The notes under the pieces were generated by a model. The model ran no database searches. It was not told the DNA's origin and saw only the letters and a program-made list of their open reading frames with translations. DNA of 18,724 bases. It comes from Alphaproteobacteria bacterium UBA6187 (GTDB lineage Bacteria; Pseudomonadota; Alphaproteobacteria; Rickettsiales; UBA6187). The DNA is taken from positions 1 through 18,724 of the forward strand of contig DITJ01000031.1 in the NCBI GenBank assembly GCA_002422795.1. The letters run 5' to 3'. This document shows, in pieces, positions 7,510-14,584 of the stretch. The translations under genes and the position numbers were made by a program. Within the stretch, counting starts at the first letter, position 1; each line of letters opens with the position of its first letter.

Positions 7510-7854
7510 ATGTTTGATCTTTCCATGGCGGAAACATCTTTAACGCTGGTTGTTGCGCTTTTGCTTATCGGGCCGGAAGAATTGCCTGGTGTGATTCGCG
7601 GAATACGTAACATCAGCCGTAAATCACAACAGACTTTTAAGCAGTTTACCAATTCTATAATGGAGATAGAAGAGGTTGGCGGGCTGAAGGATGAAGTTAG
7701 TAAATTAAATGCAGATATAAGAAAAATAATCGACCTTGATGGTAATCTTCGGGAAACTTACGATATTTCAGATATAATGCCGGAAATAGTAAGAAATAAA
7801 CAATCAAGGGAAGAAGCGGTAAAAGATCCGGGGAAAGTGGTGGGTAGTGAGTAG
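7510..7854 (+). CDS. tatB: TatA/TatB-family (MttA/Hcf106) protein, probably TatB
   Basis: Sec-independent twin-arginine translocase component of the inner membrane. The N-terminus MFDLSMAETSLTLVVALLLI is a single short membrane span, followed by the family hinge GPEELP and an amphipathic helix (GVIRGIRNISRKSQQTFKQF), then a charged, coiled-coil-like tail (about 45-114). Starting MFD and the Glu/Pro hinge favour TatB over TatA. A clear AGGAGA ribosome binding site lies 7 bp upstream. No tatA or tatC is adjacent, so partners must be elsewhere. The last codons (AAAGTGGTGGGTAGTGAGTAG) run into a 7-bp-periodic G-rich stretch similar to the heptamer arms seen elsewhere in the window. Confidence 0.82.
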   Translation: MFDLSMAETSLTLVVALLLIGPEELPGVIRGIRNISRKSQQTFKQFTNSIMEIEEVGGLKDEVSKLNADIRKIIDLDGNLRETYDISDIMPEIVRNKQSREEAVKDPGKVVGSE

Positions 7855-7997
7855 GCTGGGCGAGCCTTTGAGTGATGAAATATATACTCATTCTGTTTCA
7901 TCGAGATAACGCCTGCTTTTATATAGTAAGCAACTGGTAAGTAAGGAAAGTAAGGGGCTTCTGTTGCCCGGTGCCCCCCGAACCGCTGTAATGACTA

Positions 7998-8063
7998 TTA
8001 CGCAGCAGCGGCAATTGCTACTGGTGCGAAGTTGTCATTAGCTACAACGAAATTATCGTTTGC
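7998..8063 (-). other. tmRNA proteolysis-tag reading frame (21 codons plus stop)
   Basis: Minus-strand frame from resume codon GCA (8063-8061) to TAA (8000-7998), followed at once by TAG. It encodes ANDNFVV, then ANDNFAP, then VAIAAAA; with the untemplated Ala the tag begins AANDNF, as in alphaproteobacteria. The ANDNF motif occurs twice, seven codons apart, and four of its five codons differ at the third base between copies. The small, hydrophobic Ala-rich end is the usual degron for ClpXP-type proteases. Confidence 0.92.
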
Positions 8064-8157
8064 ATTTAGTTTGTTTTGACTCTTTACGGTGATATCATGC
8101 CGGGCAAAAAAATCTTCTTTATTACGCACGTCGATCCTGTTTCGTCCCCACCAAGAG

Positions 8158-8255
8158 GGATTTAAGATTTTATGATTTAAGATTGCAGATTTAGAAGAAA
8201 TTATTGAGATTATCTCTTTCTTTAAATCTAAAATCTAAAATTACAAATCTTCAAT
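8158..8255. repeat. Heptamer palindrome forming the tmRNA internal transcribed spacer
   Basis: The left arm (8158-8195) has 7-bp-spaced units of the ATTTAAG / ATTGCAG / ATTTAGA type; the right arm (8217-8255) has TTTAAATC, TAAAATC, TAAAATT, ACAAATC, TTCAATC. The arms are reverse complementary with minor mismatches. The flanks continue the pairing: CCACCAAGGTGG next to the 3' CCA end and CTTGGTGGGG before the coding piece extend the acceptor stem to about 13 bp in the precursor. The element occupies nearly all of the 112-base spacer between the two mature tmRNA pieces. Confidence 0.82.
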
Positions 8256-8348
8256 CCACCTTGGTGGAGACGCCGGGTACCGCCCCCGGGTCCGCAACGT
8301 CTATTCTAAGACATCATTTATTACCATATTTCCCTAAGGAACATACTC

Positions 8349-8358
8349 ATTATAACAA
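8349..8358 (-). promoter_or_regulatory. Extended -10 promoter for tmRNA
   Basis: On the minus strand TTGTTATAAT combines a perfect TATAAT with an upstream TG (extended -10). It lies about 35-45 bp upstream of the start of the acceptor piece. No good -35 hexamer is seen at 16-18 bp. Confidence 0.55.
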
Positions 8359-8522
8359 GTTCTGAAAAGAAATGGAAGGGTTAATCAAGAAAAATGCAAA
8401 TACAAATTGAAGTTCTCAAATATCCAAAATCTTAATTTAGAAATTGCAAAACTGGTTAGGAGAGGTATAAATACTTGGTTAAAATTATTCTATGTTAAGG
8501 CGAGTCGTAATAAGGGTGCCAA

Positions 8523-9167
8523 GTGGCCTATATATTTATGGATGAAAGTGGCTGTTTGGGTTTTGATTTTAATAAATCAAGGACCTCAAAATACTTTCTT
8601 ATAACATTTCTATTTTGTAATAATAAACGTCCACTAGAAAAAATAGTAAGAAAAGTTTTCCAAGCTATGTCTCAAAAGCATAGAAATAGCCATAGTGGCA
8701 CGTTGCATTGCCACAAGGAGGGCTTAAATATAAGGTTAAAAATATTTAATGAGTTATGCGAAAAGAATGATATTTCTATCATGATAATAAAACTTGATAA
8801 AAGAAAGGTTTTTACGCGCTTTCATAACGAAAAACACATGCTATATAATTATGCTACTAACATATTGCTCGATAGGGTGATTACTAAAAAATTAATACCA
8901 ATTGATGTCCCAATACATTTAGTAGCCTCAAAAAGAGAGACGCATAAGCTATTGAATGAAAATTTCAAAAATGAAATTAAGAATGCGCTTTTAAATAAGC
9001 ATAAAATTGATATAAAGATAGATATTAAAACACCTCAGCAGGAAAAAGGTTTGCAAATTGTCGATGCTGCCAGTTGGGCTTTATTCCAAAAATATGAACA
9101 TGGTGATGAAAGTTATTATAATATATTTAAAGGCATGATAGTAGAGGAAAATACGTTATTTGAGTAG
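8523..9167 (+). CDS. DUF3800 domain protein
   Basis: 214-residue protein matching the DUF3800 pattern: N-terminal YIFMDESG (catalytic-type Asp-Glu at about 7-8), a middle strand ISIMIIKLDK, and a C-terminal GLQIVDAASWALFQKYEHGD with another conserved Asp. The family is predicted to have an RNase H-like fold and is scattered in phages and accessory islands; its activity is not established. The start is a GTG at 8523, supported because a stop (TAA) lies four codons upstream in frame, AAGGG precedes it, and family members begin just before YIF.DESG. Base composition is visibly more AT-rich than the flanking housekeeping genes, suggesting acquisition by transfer. It stands alone between tmRNA and thyX; no partner gene is seen. 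Confidence 0.82.
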   Translation: MAYIFMDESGCLGFDFNKSRTSKYFLITFLFCNNKRPLEKIVRKVFQAMSQKHRNSHSGTLHCHKEGLNIRLKIFNELCEKNDISIMIIKLDKRKVFTRFHNEKHMLYNYATNILLDRVITKKLIPIDVPIHLVASKRETHKLLNENFKNEIKNALLNKHKIDIKIDIKTPQQEKGLQIVDAASWALFQKYEHGDESYYNIFKGMIVEENTLFE

Positions 9168-9316
9168 ATGGGGTTTGGATAAGGTGAGCAAAAAGCCTTA
9201 TATGCTATTTACAAAAAGCGTGGGATTAACCAGACAAGTTGCGAGGAACGCTACGGAACCCCACATATAAGGAACTTACTTTTGCTCAATTTGAGTATAC
9301 CATTAAGCAACGAAAA

Positions 9317-9337
9317 TGTACAGTAATTTGTGTACAG
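9317..9337. promoter_or_regulatory. Direct repeat TGTACAG upstream of thyX
   Basis: Two copies of TGTACAG (9317-9323 and 9331-9337), 14 bp apart, 22-42 bp upstream of the thyX start. The core TGTACA is itself palindromic. A regulator site is possible; nothing else supports it. Confidence 0.25.
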
Positions 9338-9358
9338 AAAATACAAAGGAATCAAAAA

Positions 9359-10297
9359 ATGCCGCTAAATACCGCCCAGAAAGCTGAAGTTGCCGAGCAA
9401 CAAAAAATCACCGCCCAAACCCGACGCGTTACGGTTCCGGCGCTTGAGGAAATATTATATGAGCCTATACCCGTTCTTGATCACGGCTTTGTAAGGCTGG
9501 TGGATTATATGGGTGATGACCAGGCAATAGTTCAGGCAGCCAGGGTATCTTACGGCATCGGCACTAAGCAGGTGAACCAGGATGCCGGGCTTATAAATTA
9601 CCTGCTTCGCCATAAGCACACCACGCCATTTGAAATGTGCGAAATTAAATTCCATTTGAAAATGCCAATTTTCGTTGCACGTCAATGGATTAGGCATAGA
9701 ACTGCCAATGTTAATGAATATTCAGCGCGTTATTCGGTTATGGATAATGAGTTTTATATACCATCAGCAGAAACACTTGCAGCGCAATCTACCAAAAACC
9801 ACCAGGGCAGGGGGGAGGAAAGCCTAAGCCCGGAGGAAACCGCGCGGGTTATTGAAATCCTGAAAAGTGATTCACAAACTTGTTATAAGCATTATGAAGA
9901 ATTGATGAATACCGATTCCGATGGCAATGTGCTTGATTCTAACCGCAAAGGCATAGCCCGTGAACTTGCGCGTATGAACCTGCCGATTAATATTTATACG
10001 CAGTGGTATTGGAAGATTGACTTGCATAATTTATTGCATTTCCTGCATTTGCGTGCTGATTCCCATGCGCAGTATGAAATCAGGGTGTTTGCGCAAAGCA
10101 TGATGGATGTTGTAAAACGCTGGGTTCCGATTGCTTATGCTGCGTTCATCGACCACCGTGTTAATAGTGTAAGTATTTCCGGCAAGGGTATGGAAGTTCT
10201 GAATAATATGCTGCAAGGCAAGTCTGTTACGCAAGAAGCCTCCGGCATGAGCAAGCGCGAATGGGTGGAACTTATGGAAAAATTGGGAAAGGCGTAA
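9359..10297 (+). CDS. thyX: Flavin-dependent thymidylate synthase
   Basis: Makes dTMP from dUMP using methylene-THF, NADPH and FAD, replacing ThyA. 312 aa from the ATG at 9359, which has AAGGA 8 bp upstream; the frame is open 40 codons further upstream but that part (starting with TTG at 9239) has no family character. The ThyX signature RHRx7S is present as RHRTANVNEYS (R112 to S122), followed by ARYS. Other family segments are ARVSYGIGTK, LLRHKHTTPFEMCEIKFHLKMP, ARELARMNLPINIYTQWYWKIDLHNLLHFLHLR and EIRVFAQ. Linked functionally to glyA (methylene-THF) and nrdR (dNTP control). ThyX is used by many alphaproteobacteria, including Rickettsiales. Confidence 0.97.
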   Translation: MPLNTAQKAEVAEQQKITAQTRRVTVPALEEILYEPIPVLDHGFVRLVDYMGDDQAIVQAARVSYGIGTKQVNQDAGLINYLLRHKHTTPFEMCEIKFHLKMPIFVARQWIRHRTANVNEYSARYSVMDNEFYIPSAETLAAQSTKNHQGRGEESLSPEETARVIEILKSDSQTCYKHYEELMNTDSDGNVLDSNRKGIARELARMNLPINIYTQWYWKIDLHNLLHFLHLRADSHAQYEIRVFAQSMMDVVKRWVPIAYAAFIDHRVNSVSISGKGMEVLNNMLQGKSVTQEASGMSKREWVELMEKLGKA

Positions 10298-10322
10298 TAT
10301 AATCGGATTTAAGCAGTTTTTG

Positions 10323-10356
10323 CTACATCCATTTAGCCGAAGCCAAGGGGATGTAG
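10323..10356. repeat. Small hairpin downstream of thyX
   Basis: An 8-bp perfect inverted repeat CTACATCC / GGATGTAG with an 18-base loop, 25 bp after the thyX stop. There is no T-tract, so it is not a classic terminator, but it may protect or end the thyX transcript. Confidence 0.4.
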
Positions 10357-10364
10357 TGAGTTGC

Positions 10365-10469
10365 CGTCATGGCCCGAGTTTACTACTTTTCGCAAACTAT
10401 AGGGCTATCCAGCTTTAATTATCTGGATTCCCCTATAGCTTCTTGAAGAAAGAAGCTCGGGGAATTACG
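10365..10469. repeat. Intergenic palindromic element, family A copy 1
   Basis: A 105-bp imperfect palindrome. Outer arms are CGTCATGGCCCGAG and CTCGGGGAATTACG; inner arms are AAACTATAGGGCTATCCAG and CTGGATTCCCCTATAGCTT. A related copy is at 13432-13534 and a half-copy near 18464-18515. The form (paired ends with CGTCAT and ATCCAG blocks) recalls palindromic elements of Rickettsiales. Apart from this and the hairpin before it, the 235-bp thyX spacer shows nothing else. Confidence 0.8.
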
Positions 10470-10532
10470 AAAGCCGCAACATCAAACTTGAAATACTATA
10501 GTTGTGATTTGCCGGGCGTAGAGCCTTCAAAC

Positions 10533-11699
10533 TTAAATCTCTATGTTGTTACCTGCGCCTCTGGCAGCTCTTTCCGCAGCTAATTTTTGGGCCATTGTTT
10601 TGCCTGGTTCTGGCTTAAATCTCTGTGCTCCAGCCCTTGCAGCTTTGTTTGTCATCGCTATGTTTTTACCGTTTTCAAAAACTTCATCTTCGGTTTTATT
10701 TCGCATGTGGGAGATACCAGTGCCATCTGGCAATATTGTAAAATGATCTACTACTTGATGGCGAGTTCCTATAAGATAAGGAGCAATTTCCATTGTCAAA
10801 TCCATAGGAATTCTAGGTAACATTCCGTGAATTGCTCCTGCTGTCATGTAGTTTCCTTGAGTACGCTCCTCAATTTTCTGCCTTATTTCCGTTCTGGATA
10901 ACCCTTTTATTTTTCCAAAGTCCCAGCCAATATCTGTACCCTCAGGACGCATAGCAAGATACTCTAGTGTTATATGACCAACTCCTGAAAAGTACGCTCC
11001 AGGAGTGCTATTCCATTGATGCCCAGCCAACTGTTCACGGCGAAGACCTGCCGTAACTGCATCAATTTCATAGCCCACCAAACCTCTTATCTTAGACATG
11101 GCTATATCAGGGGCGATATTTTTGCCAATCTCACTCCAAAGAAAGTTTTTTGTTTTATAGCCGTTGGTTTGACTCCAATCATGCCCCTCTAATTGTTCGC
11201 GTGAAACGCCCAGGCCAACCGCTATAATTTCGTCGAATTTTAATCCTTTTATCTTATTCATAGCTTCATCAGGAGCAACTCCATTTTCAATTGCTTTTCT
11301 TAGGAAATCCACTGTTGTACTGCCGTTATCACGAAGGCCTGAGGAATCGCTACCCCAGAAATGATCTTGCATCTGCGCGGGAGTAACGCCCATTACAAAA
11401 GCATGAATTTGGTGAATGTTTAAGTGATTTATATTTGTTAGTGCCATTGATGGACTAGTTTCTTGTGAAACTTGCATTAAAACTGCAGTTACAATCCTTT
11501 CTCTGTTCTCATCGGTATTTAACATTCCGATAGAACAGCAACCTTCACGTGTGCGATCTTCAGTAATGCCTAACACCATAAGCTTTTCCTTCGGTGATTC
11601 CGCTTGCATAAATGCTGCTTTTATATCAGGGGATAGCACCTCATCTGGTATCTGCCTTAACAGATATTCTTGACGTAAAAGATTGTTGCGCTCTTGCAT
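10533..11699 (-). CDS. Repeat-containing protein of unknown function (388 aa)
   Basis: Function not recognised. The protein has four degenerate helical repeats of about 30 residues, spaced roughly 54-62 apart: 85-116 (INHLNIHQIHAFVMGVTPAQ), 147-175 (NKIKGLKFDEIIAVGLGVSR), 201-229 (SKIRGLVGYEIDAVTAGLRR) and a shorter 261-282 (GKIKGLSRTEIRQKIEER). The consensus is K-I-x-G-L-x-x-x-E-I-x-A-V-x-x-G-L-x-R-E-Q-L-x-G-H-x-W. It has no signal peptide or membrane span; the C-terminus is basic and Ala-rich (AQKLAAERAARGAG). A GGAGAAG ribosome binding site 5 bp upstream supports the start. Similar GL-x-x-x-Q/E-I-x-A-V-x-x-G-L repeats are remembered from proteins of intracellular bacteria, so a secreted effector or scaffold is a guess. 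Transcribed alone, opposite to its neighbours. Confidence 0.8.
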   Translation of the reverse strand: MQERNNLLRQEYLLRQIPDEVLSPDIKAAFMQAESPKEKLMVLGITEDRTREGCCSIGMLNTDENRERIVTAVLMQVSQETSPSMALTNINHLNIHQIHAFVMGVTPAQMQDHFWGSDSSGLRDNGSTTVDFLRKAIENGVAPDEAMNKIKGLKFDEIIAVGLGVSREQLEGHDWSQTNGYKTKNFLWSEIGKNIAPDIAMSKIRGLVGYEIDAVTAGLRREQLAGHQWNSTPGAYFSGVGHITLEYLAMRPEGTDIGWDFGKIKGLSRTEIRQKIEERTQGNYMTAGAIHGMLPRIPMDLTMEIAPYLIGTRHQVVDHFTILPDGTGISHMRNKTEDEVFENGKNIAMTNKAARAGAQRFKPEPGKTMAQKLAAERAARGAGNNIEI

Positions 11700-11962
11700 A
11701 AAGCTTCTCCAGAACTACTTTCCAAATTATATCTACTAATATACCACATAATTATTAATAATTTATTACATTAGTGCACTTTAAAACCACACAATCAACA
11801 TTGTACACAACCATTTTCATCCGGTTAAATCAAAGAAATTCTTTATATTATATTTATAGCCCTCTTGCAAAATGCCTATATTTGCTGTACAAGCCTAGCA
11901 TCCGAAGCTTCAACACTATAATTCCCCCCGGCTTAAGGTTAAACTTATAATGGTACAAAATC

Positions 11963-13414
11963 ATGTTTGCTGATGAAATGAATTTTGATAAGCTGCACGA
12001 AGAATGCGGTGTCTTCGGTATTTATGATCATCCTGATTCCGCCGCGCACACGGCACTTGGCCTGCACGCATTGCAACACAGGGGGCAGGAAGCAGCCGGA
12101 ATAGTTACTTTTGATAATGATTTATTCTATACCCACCGCGCCAGCGGCCATGTGGGGGATAATTTTAACTCCCGCGAGGTAATAGAAAGCCTTCCCGGTG
12201 ATTGCGGAATCGGACATGTGCGCTATTCAACATCTGGCGAAAAACACGTGCGCAACATTCAGCCTTTATTTGCGGAATTCACATTCGGCGGCCTTGCTAT
12301 CGCACATAATGGTAACCTTACCAATGCGGCGGCCTTGCGCAAATCACTTATAAGTACGGGCGCTATATTCCAATCTACTATGGATAGTGAAATTTTTATC
12401 CATCTTATAGCAACCAGCAAATTTAAAAAAGTAGCCGATAGAGTTGTGGATGCATTGAAACAGGTGGAAGGCGCTTATTCACTGGTAGCATTAACACAGA
12501 AAAAACTTATAGGCGCGCGCGACCCTCTAGGGGTGCGTCCGCTTGTGCTTGGCAGGATTGGAAAATCTTACATTTTTGCATCTGAAACCTGCGCCCTTGA
12601 TATAATCGGAGCCGAATATATAAGGGATGTTGAACCGGGCGAGCTTATTATTATAGATAAAGACGGACTGCAAAGCTCTAAACCATTTGCCCCGACCAAA
12701 AGCCGTTTTTGTGTGTTTGAATATGTATATTTCGCAAGACCAGATAGTTATGTTGAAGGCAAGCATGTTTACCAGGTGCGTAAAAATATTGGCGCAGAAC
12801 TTGCGCGCGAAAGCCATATAAAAGGCGATGTGGTTGTGCCGGTTCCAGATTCTGGTGTTCCAGCGGCTTTGGGTTATGCGGAAGCTTCAGGCATACCTTT
12901 TGAGCTTGGTATTATCAGGAACCATTATGTTGGCCGTACTTTCATTGAACCTAGCGATCAGGTGCGCCATTTGGGGGTTAAACTTAAGCATAATGCCAAT
13001 AGTTCGGTGCTGAAAGGCAAGGATGTTATATTGGTGGATGATAGTATCGTGCGCGGCACTACTTCCAAAAAAATTGTTAATATGGTGCGTGATGCAGGGG
13101 CAAAATCAGTTCACATGCGCATTGCCAGCCCACCTACCACAGACCCTTGCTTTTATGGTGTTGATACACCTGATAAGGAAAAGCTAATTGCGGCTAATAA
13201 CAGCGTTGAAGAAATTGCAAAGATAATAGGGGTTGATAGCCTTGCATTTGTTTCAATAGATGGGCTTTATCGCGCAGCAGGTGAGGCTTCCCGAAATAGC
13301 GGAGCGCCGCAATTCTGCGATGCCTGTTTTACCGGGGATTACCCGATTTCTATAAAAGAATGTAGCGGTGAGGCGAAGACAGCGCCGTTGTTTAAAGAAG
13401 GTAAGAGGAAGTAA
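11963..13414 (+). CDS. purF: Amidophosphoribosyltransferase
   Basis: First committed enzyme of purine synthesis: transfers ammonia from glutamine to PRPP. 483 aa. The N-terminal Ntn-type glutaminase domain has the nucleophile Cys15 in EECGVFGI, implying removal of a short propeptide, then LHALQHRGQEAAGI and HVRYSTSG. The PRTase domain has VPVPDSGVPAALGYA and the PRPP loop VILVDDSIVRGTTS (355-368). Four cysteines at 250 (RFCVFEY), 396 (DPCFYGVD), 452 and 455 (CDAC) match the [4Fe-4S] ligands of the Bacillus-type enzyme. Start at 11963 has a weak ribosome binding site; an ATG at 11978 is an alternative that leaves a 9-residue propeptide. An SDR gene follows in the same direction, as often in alphaproteobacteria. 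The 263-bp leader holds two TGTACA sites (11802 and 11886) and no clear promoter. Confidence 0.97.
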   Translation: MFADEMNFDKLHEECGVFGIYDHPDSAAHTALGLHALQHRGQEAAGIVTFDNDLFYTHRASGHVGDNFNSREVIESLPGDCGIGHVRYSTSGEKHVRNIQPLFAEFTFGGLAIAHNGNLTNAAALRKSLISTGAIFQSTMDSEIFIHLIATSKFKKVADRVVDALKQVEGAYSLVALTQKKLIGARDPLGVRPLVLGRIGKSYIFASETCALDIIGAEYIRDVEPGELIIIDKDGLQSSKPFAPTKSRFCVFEYVYFARPDSYVEGKHVYQVRKNIGAELARESHIKGDVVVPVPDSGVPAALGYAEASGIPFELGIIRNHYVGRTFIEPSDQVRHLGVKLKHNANSSVLKGKDVILVDDSIVRGTTSKKIVNMVRDAGAKSVHMRIASPPTTDPCFYGVDTPDKEKLIAANNSVEEIAKIIGVDSLAFVSIDGLYRAAGEASRNSGAPQFCDACFTGDYPISIKECSGEAKTAPLFKEGKRK

Positions 13415-13431
13415 GGAAAGTGGCTAGTTAT

Positions 13432-13534
13432 CCGTCATCACCCGAATTTTTTCTTCAAAAATTATAGGGTGATCCAGATAAATATGCTGGATGGCCCTAT
13501 AGTTTGCTAAGAGTGCAAACTCGGGCCATGACGG
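13432..13534. repeat. Intergenic palindromic element, family A copy 2
   Basis: A 103-bp palindrome in the purF-SDR spacer. Ends are CCGTCA and TGACGG; outer arms CCGTCATCACCCGAATTT / AAACTCGGGCCATGACGG and inner arms ATTATAGGGTGATCCAG / CTGGATGGCCCTATAGTTT. It shares the block order of copy 1 at 10365-10469. It starts 18 bp after the purF stop. Confidence 0.82.
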
Positions 13535-13604
13535 ATTTAACAACCTGTATAGCGGCAAACCCGGATATGGTTGAACAGGCCCTAAATACTAAGAGTAATA
13601 ATTA

Positions 13605-14318
13605 ATGAACTTAAAAAATAAAATTGCCCTGGTTACCGGAGCCTCGCGCGGCATAGGCGCTGCAATTGCCAAACGCTATGCAGATGAGGGCGCACATGTA
13701 ATACTGGTTGGCCGTACTGTAAGCGGACTTGAAGAAGTTGATGATTATGTAAAAAGCATCGGCGGTAATTCTACCATCGTACCGCTAGACCTCATGCAGC
13801 ACAATAAAATAGATGAACTTGGCGGCATAATTGCGCAAAGGTTCGGCAAGCTGGATATTCTGGTTGGAAATGCCGGAATGCTTGGGCATCTTTGCCCGGT
13901 ATCCCATATTGAACCAAGCGTTTGGGAAAAAACATTCAGTTTAAATGTAACGGCAAATTACCGCCTAATCAGAAGTTTTGACCCGCTACTAAGGGCAGCA
14001 AGTGCCGGCAGGGCTATATTTGTAAGTTCCGGTGTTACAAAATCTGCAATGCCATACTGGGGCGCATATTCTGCAAGCAAGGCTGCTCTTGAAAAAATAA
14101 TTGAAATTTATGCTGCTGAAATTGATAAAACCAATGTAAGGGCTAATCTGCTTGACCCTGGAATGGTTGGAACTGATATGCTTAACCAAGCAATGCCGGG
14201 AATGGATATGAATAATTATCCAAAACCAGAAGAAATTACCGATATTTTTGTTGAACTTGCAAAAGAAAGCTTTAAAGAGAATGGGAAAATATTAGTAAGT
14301 AGTGGCAAGAAAAAATAG
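13605..14318 (+). CDS. Short-chain dehydrogenase/reductase family oxidoreductase
   Basis: Classical SDR, 237 aa, Rossmann fold. Visible motifs: NAD(P)-binding TGASRGIG (11-18), NAG (89-91), LNVTANYR with active-site Asn near 113, SSG with Ser near 141-142, and YSASK with catalytic Tyr155 and Lys159; the post-catalytic LDPGMVGTDM is also typical. Gly-rich loop followed by Arg37 suggests NADPH preference, which is only an inference. The substrate cannot be deduced. SDR genes just after purF are common in alphaproteobacteria but their role there is unclear. The last codons (VSSGKKK and the stop) lie in the left arm of a palindromic repeat, so the native C-terminus may have been rewritten by it. 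Confidence 0.93.
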   Translation: MNLKNKIALVTGASRGIGAAIAKRYADEGAHVILVGRTVSGLEEVDDYVKSIGGNSTIVPLDLMQHNKIDELGGIIAQRFGKLDILVGNAGMLGHLCPVSHIEPSVWEKTFSLNVTANYRLIRSFDPLLRAASAGRAIFVSSGVTKSAMPYWGAYSASKAALEKIIEIYAAEIDKTNVRANLLDPGMVGTDMLNQAMPGMDMNNYPKPEEITDIFVELAKESFKENGKILVSSGKKK

Positions 14319-14381
14319 TGGTAAGAAATATACTGCCATCTTACCTGCCACTACTTAATCTTACCACTACTTACTACAAAG
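14291..14381. repeat. Palindromic repeat overlapping the SDR stop codon
   Basis: The left arm (14291-14327) contains AGTAAGTAGTGGCAAG and ATAGTGGTAAGA; the right arm (14339-14379) contains TCTTACCTGCCACTACTT and TCTTACCACTACTTACTAC. The arms are reverse complements with small gaps and show a roughly 7-bp rhythm. The left arm encodes the SDR C-terminus and supplies its stop; the right arm ends about 11 bp before the next gene's start. Confidence 0.78.
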
Positions 14382-14389
14382 AGATACTT

Positions 14390-14554
14390 ATGAAAGAAAT
14401 AGAAACAATATATACCGATAAAAAAGAAGTTTCTTGCAATGGCGGTGTGCTTGGGCATCCGAAAGTTTATCTTAATATGGCGCCTGCCGGGGAGGTTGTT
14501 TGCCCTTATTGCAGTAAGAATTTTATTTTAAGGAAGGAAGAAGCTGTTAAATAA
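14390..14554 (+). CDS. Small CHCC-type zinc-finger protein (zf-CHCC / NDUFS6-like)
   Basis: 54-residue protein starting MKEIETIYTDKKEVSCNGG, with Cys at 16, His at 23 (LGHPKVYL), and a CPYC pair at about 38 and 41. This is the pattern of the zf-CHCC family, whose eukaryotic relative is the complex I subunit NDUFS6; bacterial members are short proteins of uncertain role, widespread in alphaproteobacteria. The ATG at 14390 is chosen because it gives this compact domain and has AAAGAGA upstream; an in-frame GTG at 14318 would add 24 residues coded by repeat DNA. It is 72 bp after the SDR gene and probably cotranscribed. Confidence 0.88.
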   Translation: MKEIETIYTDKKEVSCNGGVLGHPKVYLNMAPAGEVVCPYCSKNFILRKEEAVK

Positions 14555-14584
14555 AGCGCCTGATTGTAACATTATCATACAAGT

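Larger units (their letters stand above)
7954..8313 (-). ncRNA. ssrA: Transfer-messenger RNA, circularly permuted two-piece form
   Basis: Rescues stalled ribosomes with SmpB and tags the nascent chain for proteolysis. Read on the minus strand, the acceptor piece comes first (about 8313-8262): TGCGGACCCGGGGGCGG, a T-arm with CCGGG / CCCGG stem, then CGTCTCC and encoded ACCA (3' end at 8262). After a spacer (8150-8261), the coding piece starts at 8149 with GGGGACGAAACAGGATCGACG, the conserved tmRNA 5' end; GGGGACG pairs with CGTCTCC to make the 7-bp acceptor stem with one G-U. The tag frame is 8063-7998 and the 3' end is the conserved GGTTCGGGGGG...CAACAGAAGCCCC at about 7954. Permuted order is characteristic of alphaproteobacteria. 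Exact mature ends are estimates. Confidence 0.95.

Noticed and set aside
7874..7903. Terminator for tmRNA or the TatB-like gene
   Set aside because: GATGAAA / TTTCATC forms a 7-bp stem but with a long AT-rich loop and no T-run on either strand.
8407..8604. Frame encoding 65 residues upstream of and overlapping the DUF3800 gene
   Set aside because: It starts with TTG, has no family character, and overlaps the DUF3800 gene in a different frame; the overlapped gene has the conserved YIFMDESG start.
8523..9167. Part of an antiphage defence system
   Set aside because: DUF3800 proteins can occur in such islands, but no nuclease, helicase, methylase or toxin partner gene is next to it here.
9239..9358. 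Forty extra N-terminal residues of ThyX
   Set aside because: No ribosome binding site at the TTG start and no ThyX-like sequence; AAGGA and ATG at 9346-9361 fit better.
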